From NCBI GenBank assembly GCA_963700895.1, contig CAVOZI010000007.1, positions 32,251 to 96,250 on the forward strand: a DNA stretch of 64,000 nucleotides, in the 5' to 3' direction. Source of the stretch: Anderseniella sp963700895 (lineage in GTDB: Bacteria; Pseudomonadota; Alphaproteobacteria; Rhizobiales; Aestuariivirgaceae). How positions within the stretch are numbered: the stretch's first letter is position 1; each line of letters begins with the position of its first letter. Positions 37,149 to 44,948 of this stretch are shown in pieces. Made by a program: the position numbers and the translations under genes. Under the pieces are notes generated by a model, which was not told the origin of the DNA, made no database searches, and was given only the letters and a program-made list of their open reading frames with translations.

Positions 37149-37235
37149 ATGACCAGAAGCCCAGAACTGAGTGCTGACCCGGCCACCGACCTGCAACGGC
37201 GTCTCGTGTCGATGAAGGGGCGGCTGGAGGGCTGA
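37149..37235 (+). CDS. Possible 28-residue micro-ORF
   Basis: MTRSPELSADPATDLQRRLV, then eight more residues to a TGA four bases before the primase ATG. It is preceded by GGAGAATGAAC. The tight spacing suggests a leader or coupling peptide for primase translation. Too short for family recognition. Confidence 0.35.
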   Translation: MTRSPELSADPATDLQRRLVSMKGRLEG

Positions 37236-37239
37236 TCAC

Positions 37240-40200
37240 ATGGATGCAATTAACAAAGATGCGGCAGCCGACGAAGACACCGGCATGGCAGATGATGCGC
37301 TGCCGGAGCCAATCGAAATCACCGTTTTCGAGAAGGCAGATAATGAAGAAGGGGAAATGCAGCCTCTCTCGAAGGTGATATCCCTCGGCGAGGACGGCAA
37401 GCCCGACATCGGCAGCGGCTCATGCTGGATGAGTACTGGCAGAGCCCGGCGGTTGACACTTACCAGCCTTTCAACGTTTGCCAACCACCTGAACCAGATG
37501 CCCATAAACCGCGCCATCGCGCTGGGTGTGTTTGATCCCTCGCATGCCGATGGCAAGGGCGTGGTGCAAATACTCTCGCGCCGCGCCATGAAGGGTGAGG
37601 TCAAACGAAACACCATCACCAGGACCAAGGCGAACTTCACGTTCAACCATGGTCACCCCGGCATGTTGGTGATTGATTTCGACAAGAAGGGCATGCCGCC
37701 CGAGGTGGCCGCCCGTATTGCGGCTGCCGGTGGTGTCTGGGAGCTATTGGTGCAGACATTTCCTGCGCTGGGCAGGGTTGGCCGCGTGGAACGCGCCAGT
37801 ACTTCGGCAGGCCTATACAATAAAGAGACTGGCGAGCGGTTTGCCGGTTCTGGCGGTTCGCACTTCTATATCCCAGTGCAAGATGCTGGCGACATAGGGC
37901 GTGCCACCCAAGCATTACACCAGCGGTGCTGGCTCGCAGGGTTGGGCTGGCACATGATCAGCTCATCTGGCGCGGTACTTGTGCGTGGCATCATCGACAG
38001 ATCCGTTGCATTGCCGGAGCGGCTCATCTTTGAAGGTGGCCCTGTGCTGGTCGCACCCATGGCGCAAGACGCGGAGGCGCGGAAGGCGATTGCGCATCCT
38101 GGGCCTTTGCTGGATTCGCACACAGTGCTGCCCAACCTTTCCGCGACCGAACGCGAGGAACTTGCGCGGCTGCAAGGGCCATTGAAAGAAGCCAAGGCCA
38201 GGGAGGCCGCGCCCATCCGCGAGGCGGTGGATTTGCGGATGGCGCGGGAGATGGCCGCCCGCAACGGCCAGCCTGAAAGCGTTGCGCTTGAAGCCGTACG
38301 CATGCGGCGTCGTGGTTACCTGAAACCGGACATGGAGCTGAAGTTTGACGACCCGGGACTCGGTAAGCTGGGTTGGGTCACGGTGGCGGATATTCTGCGC
38401 GACCCTGCTGGTTATGAAGGCGAAACCCTCGCCGATCCCATCGAGCCTGATTACGGCACGTGCAAGGCCATTGTGTTCGCGCCTGATGCGTTTGGGCGGG
38501 TTACAATTCACTCTATCGCACACGGCACCAGTGCCTTGTTCCGACTGCAATACAACCGGGAGTTGGCCAGTGAGCTTTTGTCCGCGGCCAAGCCGGAAGA
38601 CGTTGTGAAGTTGCTCTGCACGATACTTGCGCAGCCTCATGGGCTGGACGCCGATGTTGAGGCGGAACTGGTCGACATCGCTGCCAATAAGGCACCAGCG
38701 GGCGTCGGCAAGCGTGCCATTACCAAGCGTCTCAAGGCCCAGGAATCGCGCAGGAGGGCCGAGGCGCGTGCGCAAGCGGCAAAGGACAACACGGGCGGCA
38801 AAAGGCCAAGGATCGCGGCAGCACCACATGACGGCGAGTTCCTGCCAGCCATGCGGAACGTGGAATGGGCGCTACTGGATGTGGAAGACCCGGAACCGCC
38901 GTTTCGCAACCTGGATGGCAGGTACTCCATCGTCACCGAACGCTCACCCAGCGGACTGCATCAGCTTGTCAGCGACGAGAAGGATGGCGGTGAAAACGCA
39001 CCAGACCCGATTCCGGCACCACCGGAGCCGCTCCTGCATGAATGCACTGCAACAGAACTCGCCATCGACGTTGAGAAATACGTGGAGCATTACACCATAA
39101 AGGAGGTTGATGGGGCGCGGGTCGAGTTCTCCGTGCAGTTTCCTTCCACCTTCGCCCGCGCCTATACGGGGTGGAGGGATAGTGCGCTGCCACGCGTGGG
39201 TGGCGTGGTGACAATGCCAATTGTGCTGGAAGGCACTGAGATCATAGCCGCATCAGGGCTGGTGGCTGATATGGGGCTGATCTTCCGTATCCCACAAAGT
39301 GTCACGAAGTACTTGCCCGCGCCGGGTGAGGTAACAGAAGACTACGCCGCCGCGGCTTATGCGTGGCTGGTGGATGAATGGCTGGCGGACGTTGATACCA
39401 ATGACGAGGGCAAGGCCACCTCCATCGCCATCGCCCTGACGGCATTGCAAAGACACCTTCTGCCCGCGCGGCCTGCATTCTTCATTTGTGCCTCGCAGCG
39501 TGGCGGTGGCAAGACCACGCTGGCCAACATGATCACTATGGCCGTGTCCGGCCGGCAGGCTGCTGCTGCCTCATGGGCAAACACGTCGGAAGAGCGGCGC
39601 AAGGCGATCTTCTCTTACCTGCGTGCCGGCGTCAGCATGATTTGCTGGGATAATATCGAGAGAGGTGCAGAAATACAGGACGCCACCCTTGAGAAGGCCT
39701 TGACCCTGCCCGAGGTGTCCGATCGCATCCTGGGTGAGAGCGAGATGGCGACGGTACCATCGACCACGTTGCACCTGTTCACCGGCAACAACATCGCACC
39801 TCGAGGCGACATGACCTCGCGTTCGTTGACGGTCAATATCAACGTCAACCGGGCCGACCCCGAAAACCGCATCTTCCGGCACCCCGATATCGTAGAGTGG
39901 ACGCAGGTAAACCGGGCGAAGATCCTTAACTGTCTCTACGCGATCTTGCTCATGCCAAGGGCAAAACCTGCGCGTGATGTCGGCAGGTTCAAACAGTGGT
40001 ACCGCGCAATCGGCCACCCGTTGGAACTGCTGCAAGACAAGATTGGCAGAACGTCGATCAGCTATGACGAGCAGTTCAAGCGCAGTGAGTTGAACGACCC
40101 CGAAACCACCGCCATCACCAGCGTGTACGCATGGCTCCTGGACAAGTTCCCGGGGCGTGAATTTACCGCAAGTCAGGTTGCGCATGAGATGCAGTTGCCG

Positions 40201-40503
40201 CCAAAGCCCGATCCCCACTTTGCCGGGCAACCAGCACTGGATGCATGGACAGATCAGCGCGACAGCATCACCGAGTTCCGCGACTACATGAACAGGGCAA
40301 GTTGCGGTGAAGAGTTAAAATTCCAACCCAGCGCCGTGTTGATTGGCAACAAGTTCAGAGCACTCAAGGGTAGACCCGTGGATATGCAGTTTGGTGACCC
40401 CGCCAGCAACAACACCAAGACCATACGTTTGGTGGATCTGGGCAAGAAGTCACCGCGGGCAGGAAGCACATGGGCGCTAAAGGAGGTGGGTGGTGAAAAA
40501 TAA
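37240..40503 (+). CDS. Primase-polymerase / helicase replication protein
   Basis: Replication protein of 1087 residues. The N-terminal part shows archaeo-eukaryotic primase hallmarks: the metal pair in MLVIDFDKKGMPP and the SGGSHFYIP block with its histidine, and later a conserved-looking ISSSGAVLVRGIID. A middle linker (about residues 490-560) is rich in Lys/Arg/Ala. The C-terminal part is an ATPase with Walker A ICASQRGGGKTTLANMI, Walker B-like SMICWDNIERGAEIQ, sensor asparagine in HLFTGNNIAPRGD and an arginine in MTSRSLTVNIN, as in DUF927/SF3-like satellite helicases. It should drive autonomous replication of the element from the adjacent inverted-repeat locus. Confidence 0.8.
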   Translation: MDAINKDAAADEDTGMADDALPEPIEITVFEKADNEEGEMQPLSKVISLGEDGKPDIGSGSCWMSTGRARRLTLTSLSTFANHLNQMPINRAIALGVFDPSHADGKGVVQILSRRAMKGEVKRNTITRTKANFTFNHGHPGMLVIDFDKKGMPPEVAARIAAAGGVWELLVQTFPALGRVGRVERASTSAGLYNKETGERFAGSGGSHFYIPVQDAGDIGRATQALHQRCWLAGLGWHMISSSGAVLVRGIIDRSVALPERLIFEGGPVLVAPMAQDAEARKAIAHPGPLLDSHTVLPNLSATEREELARLQGPLKEAKAREAAPIREAVDLRMAREMAARNGQPESVALEAVRMRRRGYLKPDMELKFDDPGLGKLGWVTVADILRDPAGYEGETLADPIEPDYGTCKAIVFAPDAFGRVTIHSIAHGTSALFRLQYNRELASELLSAAKPEDVVKLLCTILAQPHGLDADVEAELVDIAANKAPAGVGKRAITKRLKAQESRRRAEARAQAAKDNTGGKRPRIAAAPHDGEFLPAMRNVEWALLDVEDPEPPFRNLDGRYSIVTERSPSGLHQLVSDEKDGGENAPDPIPAPPEPLLHECTATELAIDVEKYVEHYTIKEVDGARVEFSVQFPSTFARAYTGWRDSALPRVGGVVTMPIVLEGTEIIAASGLVADMGLIFRIPQSVTKYLPAPGEVTEDYAAAAYAWLVDEWLADVDTNDEGKATSIAIALTALQRHLLPARPAFFICASQRGGGKTTLANMITMAVSGRQAAAASWANTSEERRKAIFSYLRAGVSMICWDNIERGAEIQDATLEKALTLPEVSDRILGESEMATVPSTTLHLFTGNNIAPRGDMTSRSLTVNINVNRADPENRIFRHPDIVEWTQVNRAKILNCLYAILLMPRAKPARDVGRFKQWYRAIGHPLELLQDKIGRTSISYDEQFKRSELNDPETTAITSVYAWLLDKFPGREFTASQVAHEMQLPPKPDPHFAGQPALDAWTDQRDSITEFRDYMNRASCGEELKFQPSAVLIGNKFRALKGRPVDMQFGDPASNNTKTIRLVDLGKKSPRAGSTWALKEVGGEK

Positions 40504-40820
40504 TTGGAAATCACCTCCTGTCAGCGGAAAAAGCAGTGCTAGTACTGCAACTCACCCGTCAGGCACGAATAAAACTATATATATCAAGGGGTTATTAAAA
40601 CGACCACTTTATGGTTGCAGTTGGCAAAGTGGTGTCGCCATAAGGTTGAAAAAGGCCGATTGAGCGGGTTTACAAATCTCTGGTTGTCAGTACTCCAATA
40701 TTTTCAATCACAAAGTGGTCAGAACAGTAACCTACTGATATATATACACAAAATCGTGTGTTTGTGTGAGCTTGCAGTACTAGCGCTACTTTTTCAGCCG
40801 GTAGAGGCCGATTTCCAATT
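40502..40820. repeat. Large imperfect inverted repeat, candidate replication origin of the satellite
   Basis: The left arm (40502-40618) and the reverse complement of the right arm (40705-40820) align along about 117 bases around an 86-base centre. Shared blocks in the same order are AATTGGAAAT, a run of GAAAAAG.AG, GCTAGTACTGCAA, CTCAC, CACGA, TATATATATCA, GGTTA, and GACCACTTT.TG.TTG. A further CCACTTT copy in inverse form lies at about 40626-40633. It begins inside the primase stop codon, is AT-richer than its flanks and holds no gene. Iteron-like repeats flanking AT-rich DNA beside a primase-helicase are typical satellite origins. Confidence 0.65.
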
Positions 40821-40837
40821 TATTTCACGAGGGTGCC

Positions 40838-41212
40838 ATGCAGTTTGATCTCCCAGCCCCGAAGCCGAAACCAACCCCTAAACCCAAGACACGGCACCAT
40901 GAGTTCGTACGCCAGCACTATGACCGTTGCCTGGCGGAGGGCTTCACGCCTTACCATGCTGCCGCCGCGGCATTGGTGGAGCTACTGATAGCCACCCAGC
41001 ACGCCAGCGAGCCGAACGACCCCTGTTATGAATGCGGTGAGCTGACGGATGACATACGCGAGCTTGGAGTCGGCGATACGATCACACGCCTGCACCTGGC
41101 CTGCTACCGGGCCTACTGGGCCAAGAGGGAGAGTTGGGCCGCCAGTGTCCTCGATGAGGCGATGCCACCAGCAGACCGGCAGCCGCAGAAGAAGGAGTTT
41201 GACAATGGCTAA
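40838..41212 (+). CDS. Small Cys/His-containing satellite protein, unknown
   Basis: Protein of 124 residues. The N-terminus has a Pro/Lys-rich tail (PAPKPKPTPKPKT). The centre carries CYECGELTDDIRE and HLACYRAYW, that is C-x2-C and a following H-x2-C, a possible zinc site. Starts just after the right arm of the inverted repeat, with GAGGG upstream. It overlaps the HNH gene start by eight bases. Not recognised. Confidence 0.6.
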   Translation: MQFDLPAPKPKPTPKPKTRHHEFVRQHYDRCLAEGFTPYHAAAAALVELLIATQHASEPNDPCYECGELTDDIRELGVGDTITRLHLACYRAYWAKRESWAASVLDEAMPPADRQPQKKEFDNG

Positions 41213-41579
41213 CAGGTTCAAATGGAACCATCTCAAAGGCCCGGGCTTGCGAGCCAACCGTGGCGCAGGACTGCGGACCCTCGAGCAGAAGCCAGCTGAG
41301 CAACGGCGGCTTGGCCACGACATATACAAGTCTCACAAATGGCTTGCATTGATGGCCAAACTCAAGCGTGACCGAGGCGCAAAGTGCCAGCAGTGTGGAA
41401 CTGCGGACGGCCCTATCCACGGTGATCACATCAGGGAACTGCGCGACGGTGGAGCAGCCTACGATCCGGCAAACGTCATGCTCATGTGTGTCAGCTGCCA
41501 CGCACTGAAGACGCACGGCGAGCGCAAGCGCAGAGCGCACGACGACTGGCTCGCCCGGAGTGAAGGGTTAGGCGAGTGA
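41205..41579 (+). CDS. HNH endonuclease, phage packaging type
   Basis: Nuclease of 124 residues. Zinc-binding CQQCG and CVSCH bracket the betabeta-alpha-metal site with HGDHIRELRDGG and DPANVMLMC. This is the compact HNH protein found next to terminase genes in HK97-like phages, where it supports the terminase in cutting at cos. Here it stands 190 bases before the small terminase gene, the same arrangement. Confidence 0.85.
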   Translation: MANRFKWNHLKGPGLRANRGAGLRTLEQKPAEQRRLGHDIYKSHKWLALMAKLKRDRGAKCQQCGTADGPIHGDHIRELRDGGAAYDPANVMLMCVSCHALKTHGERKRRAHDDWLARSEGLGE

Positions 41580-41769
41580 GGCCATGCACCATCACATCAA
41601 CACCAGATGCAACATCAAATTATTCATTCACGGCCGCGGCGCGGGCTGGTTGCAAGGTGTCGGGGGGGCTATCTAAGGTTGCGGCAAGGGTACCCACACC
41701 TACGGGGGGTGTCACGGAAAGTTTTTTCACACCTCTGAACCCATTCTTGTACTAGGAAAGGAGGCCTGC
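41580..41769 (+). other. Non-coding gap between HNH and small terminase, candidate cos/pac region
   Basis: No gene is seen. The stretch contains GC-dense runs (GGCCGCGGCGCGGG, a GGGGGGG run near 41663, and GGGGGG near 41705) with short repeated AAGG and GGTGTC pieces. In cos-type phages the cohesive-end site lies in this very interval upstream of terS. A cleavage site here is inference from position only. Confidence 0.35.
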
Positions 41770-42165
41770 ATGGCCAAATCAAGCAAAAAACAGGTTGAAG
41801 GACTTTCTGAGGAGTTCATCGCCGGACTCGATGTTTCACCGGGTGTTCTGGCGAGAATAAAGACAGTGGCAGCGCAGATGATGGAGGAGGGGTTGCCGCT
41901 TAGTGCCGGTGATTATGGTCAACTTGCTGAACTGGCGGCCCTGCTCACGCGAACCGAGTCCATCGACACCATGATGGCGGATGCCAGCGATGAGCCGGCA
42001 CTGTGGCTACGGCTTGCAAAGCAACGCGATGCCCAGGCGGGACTACAACGCATGCTTCTGCGCGACATGAAGGTAACCCGCGCCGCCCGCATAACCACGC
42101 AAACCAAGGCTAGCGAGATTAAAGCCAACCAGCGCAGCGGCTCTGACTGGGACGGTGTCATATGA
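41770..42165 (+). CDS. terS: Terminase small subunit (P27-like)
   Basis: Helical protein of 131 residues that should recognise the packaging site on DNA. It has a charged N-terminus (AKSSKKQVEGLSEEFI), a helical middle (YGQLAELAALLTRTESIDTM) and a basic C-terminal part (RMLLRDMKVTRAARIT). Sequence similarity alone is weak; the call rests on size, composition and the four-base ATGA overlap with the large terminase gene. AAGGAGG precedes the start. Confidence 0.75.
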   Translation: MAKSSKKQVEGLSEEFIAGLDVSPGVLARIKTVAAQMMEEGLPLSAGDYGQLAELAALLTRTESIDTMMADASDEPALWLRLAKQRDAQAGLQRMLLRDMKVTRAARITTQTKASEIKANQRSGSDWDGVI

Positions 42166-43898
42166 CAACGGCGGCATCAGCACCGGCGAGACGCCGAAAA
42201 AAGACACCAGCCAAGCCAGCCGCGCTGGCCAAGTGGAGTTTCGCCTGCCCGGACTGGGAAAAGAGGCTCTACAATGGCGAGATCCCCACCAACCTCAATC
42301 ATATCCTGCCAATGCTCAACATGGACCGGGTTACCCGCGCCCGCGCCATATTCGAGCGGCTCAAACTATCGGATGTGCCGGGCCAGCCCTTGCTCCGCGA
42401 TGCATGCGGCGACTGGTTCTGGCCAATCGTGGAGGTGATGGCTGGCGGTGTGAATCCCAGTGGTAAGCAAAACGTCCGCGACTGTTTCGTGCTGGTGCCG
42501 AAGAAGAACTCGAAGACATCATATGGCGGCCTTCTGCTGCTCACCCTGATGCTGATGTCTCCACGCCCGAGGGCCGAGTTTGTGTGCGTGGCACCAACTC
42601 TTGAGATCAGCCAACTCGCCTTCAACCAAATCGCAGGCGCCGTCTATTCCGATGAGACTCTGCGCGAGCGGCTGCATGTGCGGGAGCATCTAAAAACCAT
42701 TGTTGACCGCAAATCCGGCTGCAAACTGAGTTGCAAATCCTTCAGCCTCGACATTGCCACCGGCTCGCGCCCGGCCGTGGTGCTGCTGGATGAGGTGTGG
42801 TTACTCACTCACCCCGACGCACCCCGCATCATTGGCCAGCTACGTGGTGGCCAGGCGGCCATCCCTGAAAGTTGCGTGATCCAGATCACAACGCAAAGCG
42901 ACCGGGCGCCGGTAGGGTATTTCAAAAGCGAACTGAGCAAGGCCCGGGCAGTACGCGATGGCACTGCTGATCTGGATGGATATTGGCCAATTCTATTCGA
43001 ACCACCGGGCGACCTTGCCAGCACCCTCGAGGGTGTGGCATCGCCGGAGACGTGGGCGCTGGTTAACCCGAATATTGGACGCAGTGTTGACCTGGACTGG
43101 CTCAAGTCTAGCTTTCAGGAAGCACGGCTTGCCGGCGAGGAAGAGACTCGGCGATGGCTGAGTCAGCATACCAATGCCGAGGTGACATTATACACCGGCG
43201 CCGGCGACGATGCATGGAGCGCTGCTGAAGCCTGGGCGCAGGGCGCGGACACAACCCTGACGCTGGAAAGCGTCATTGAGAACGCCAGCCGCATTGCCAT
43301 TGGCGTGGATGGCGGCGGTTCGGATGATCTCCTGTCTGTTGCCGTGCTGGGCGAAGCGCCGGGTGGTGCATGGCAGGCATGGACCAGGAGCTGGGTGTGG
43401 CCGATTGCACTGGAGCGGCGGCAAAGTATCGCCAGCCTGCTGCGTGATTTCGAGCGTGATGGCGACCTGATCATTGCAGAGGCTGGTGATGACCTGCTTC
43501 AGGTGGTTGATTTCATTCTCGAGGTTCAATCAACCGGCAAGGTGATTTCCATCGGCATGGACCCGGCTGGCATCGCAGCGGATCTGGCCCAGCATCTTTG
43601 CGAGTATGATGCCGCATTGCGCAACGAGATCGTGGCGGTATCGCAGGGTTACAAGTTGCGCCCTGCGTACATCGGGCTGGAGCGGCGGCTGAGGCAAGGC
43701 ACCTTTCATCATGGCGGCCAACCGATACTCGACTGGGCGGTGTCGAATGCAATGGTTGATCCGAAATCAGGCCTGCTCACAAAGAAGATGTCAGGAGTTG
43801 GGAAGATCGATCCGCTCGTGGCGCTGGCGTCGGCGGCGATGTGTGCATTGGAGGCCGCGCCGCCGTTGCCCGACGACCTGGCCCACTGGATCGGGTGA
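42162..43898 (+). CDS. terL: Terminase large subunit (Terminase_1-like)
   Basis: Packaging motor of 578 residues. The ATPase domain has the deviant Walker A VPKKNSKTSYGG, adenine-binding region before it, and Walker B VVLLDEVWLL with catalytic Glu. A coupling stretch ITTQSDR follows. The C-terminal RNase H-like nuclease has Asp in AIGVDGGGSDDLLSVAVLG, a second acidic position in ISIGMDPAGIA and a third near KIDPLVALASAA. The protein looks intact and full length, so the element can probably choose and cut its own DNA for packaging but needs heads and tails from a helper phage. Confidence 0.9.
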   Translation: MTTAASAPARRRKKTPAKPAALAKWSFACPDWEKRLYNGEIPTNLNHILPMLNMDRVTRARAIFERLKLSDVPGQPLLRDACGDWFWPIVEVMAGGVNPSGKQNVRDCFVLVPKKNSKTSYGGLLLLTLMLMSPRPRAEFVCVAPTLEISQLAFNQIAGAVYSDETLRERLHVREHLKTIVDRKSGCKLSCKSFSLDIATGSRPAVVLLDEVWLLTHPDAPRIIGQLRGGQAAIPESCVIQITTQSDRAPVGYFKSELSKARAVRDGTADLDGYWPILFEPPGDLASTLEGVASPETWALVNPNIGRSVDLDWLKSSFQEARLAGEEETRRWLSQHTNAEVTLYTGAGDDAWSAAEAWAQGADTTLTLESVIENASRIAIGVDGGGSDDLLSVAVLGEAPGGAWQAWTRSWVWPIALERRQSIASLLRDFERDGDLIIAEAGDDLLQVVDFILEVQSTGKVISIGMDPAGIAADLAQHLCEYDAALRNEIVAVSQGYKLRPAYIGLERRLRQGTFHHGGQPILDWAVSNAMVDPKSGLLTKKMSGVGKIDPLVALASAAMCALEAAPPLPDDLAHWIG

Positions 43899-43904
43899 CG
43901 CGAC

Positions 43905-44093
43905 ATGACCGAAGAATCTGACAACAGGGCCGCCGAAGGCTCGCAAGCACTCAAGTTCAACGTGCCACGAAATGACAGGGCGGTGCTGGAGTGTGAAGGA
44001 TCCGCGCGCAGACACAAAAAGCGGCGCATAAGCGGAAATCCACGCCTGGTGCTGTTTGAATCCTGCGCAGCTTGCCATTGGACTGCAAAATAA
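43905..44093 (+). CDS. Small protein after terL, unknown
   Basis: Hydrophilic protein of 62 residues with a basic stretch (SARRHKKRRIS) and a C-terminal CAACHW. ATG at 43905, six bases after the terL stop. It may be a tail-end satellite gene. No family recognised and no strong ribosome-binding site. Confidence 0.4.
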   Translation: MTEESDNRAAEGSQALKFNVPRNDRAVLECEGSARRHKKRRISGNPRLVLFESCAACHWTAK

Positions 44094-44116
44094 AACCCCG
44101 GGCTTGTGACCCGGGG
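44086..44116 (-). terminator. Rho-independent terminator for the 44167-44322 gene
   Basis: A perfect seven-base stem CCCCGGG / CCCGGGG (44096-44102 with 44110-44116) around a seven-base loop, followed on the minus strand by TTTTATTTTG. It lies 50 bases past the stop of the small minus-strand gene. Confidence 0.8.
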
Positions 44117-44166
44117 CGGAGGTATTTGCAGGGGAGATTATGGAAGCAGGTTTATACGAACTGGCT

Positions 44167-44322
44167 TCAACGCAGGCCGACCAGGTTAATGCCGATGTCG
44201 CGGGCGGTGGAGGCATTGATGTGTGCAGGTGCCAGCACGCAAGCCGCATCGTTGGACCGGAACAGACGCTGGGCTGATCCGAAGATGCTCTGTGCGAAGC
44301 TGGTGTGGTGCTGTCTGGTCAT
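44167..44322 (-). CDS. Small 51-residue protein, unknown
   Basis: MTRQHHTSFAQSIFGSAQRL, ending NASTARDIGINLVGLR. The C-terminal RDIG motif recalls the end of small DUF1127-type proteins, though the rest does not clearly match. GGACAGAGG precedes the ATG and a strong terminator follows, which together support a real, singly transcribed gene. Confidence 0.55.
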   Translation of the reverse strand: MTRQHHTSFAQSIFGSAQRLFRSNDAACVLAPAHINASTARDIGINLVGLR

Positions 44323-44948
44323 GGCCTCTGTCCTTGCTTTGAATGCAATTCCTGTTTGATGACCACTAGACTGAACCATCCGCACCCGGACAGATGTGCA
44401 ATTTATCACATTGCGGGCAATGTCGGTTTTACCCCCAACAACGGACTCTTTTCGTGTGGCGCAAGAGAGTCCGTTATGTGCCACAAGCAGAAGTTTATGC
44501 CGTTTTGGCCGCGCTGGTTCCGCGTGACGGTTCAAGGTATCTGATTGATGGCGCACTGCTGGGTCGGAGCTGCCATGTGTTCGGCCTGTTGATGCGGCGC
44601 TGGTCATGGCCGCTGTGCCTCAAGCCCTGAGAAGTACTTCGACCCGCCGTCGAATGCACCCCTGTTGGAGAACTTCCAGCATATCGCAGGAGAACTTCGG
44701 CAGCTGCATGTGAGCCAATAGACAGTGCGGGCTCCACCCGCTCCTGCAAGAGGCACGCAAGTCCAGCACCAGGCTTGCGTGCCTTCTCATTGCGACCCGG
44801 GATATCAACACCGCTCACCAGCAGAAGAATTTTTCGTACAGTGATTGTTGTCGCCATATAGAGCTGCGTGTGGTCTGATCCGTAGAGGGTTGCCCCACGG
44901 GTCCCTTCCTCGTGCCAGTTCGTGCGGGTGTGGGCTTAGGAAGATCGG
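44323..44948. other. Gene-free region with hairpin and repeat remnants
   Basis: About 625 bases without a convincing gene. It contains the inverted repeat ACGGACTCT / AGAGTCCGT (44441-44449 and 44466-44474) followed by TTATGTGCCAC, a phrase that recurs near 50820 and, as AATGTGCCAC, near 55634. This suggests a copy of a dispersed alphaproteobacterial repeat. The last 100 bases should contain the promoter of the sensor kinase gene; none is clear. Confidence 0.45.

Larger units (their letters stand above)
34143..44093 (+). mobile_element. Phage-satellite-like integrative element with primase and terminase but no capsid genes
   Basis: A compact unit of about 10 kb with every gene on the + strand: P4-type integrase, unknown protein, AlpA-like regulator, unknown protein, micro-ORF, primase-polymerase/helicase, inverted-repeat locus, Cys-rich protein, HNH nuclease, small and large terminase, small tail gene. 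It starts where the flippase gene is cut. No portal, protease, capsid, tail or lysis gene is present. Size, integrase/AlpA/primase core and packaging genes match phage satellites (PICI-like, or the terminase-bearing elements found packaged in marine particles). The right limit is set by the last compatible gene and a chromosomal terminator at 44086-44116; no exact direct-repeat att pair was found. Confidence 0.7.

Noticed and set aside
33900..44170. Direct-repeat attL/attR pair for the satellite
   Set aside because: Comparing the two flanks by eye gave only short imperfect matches such as GCGGC..ATAAGC, no better than chance.
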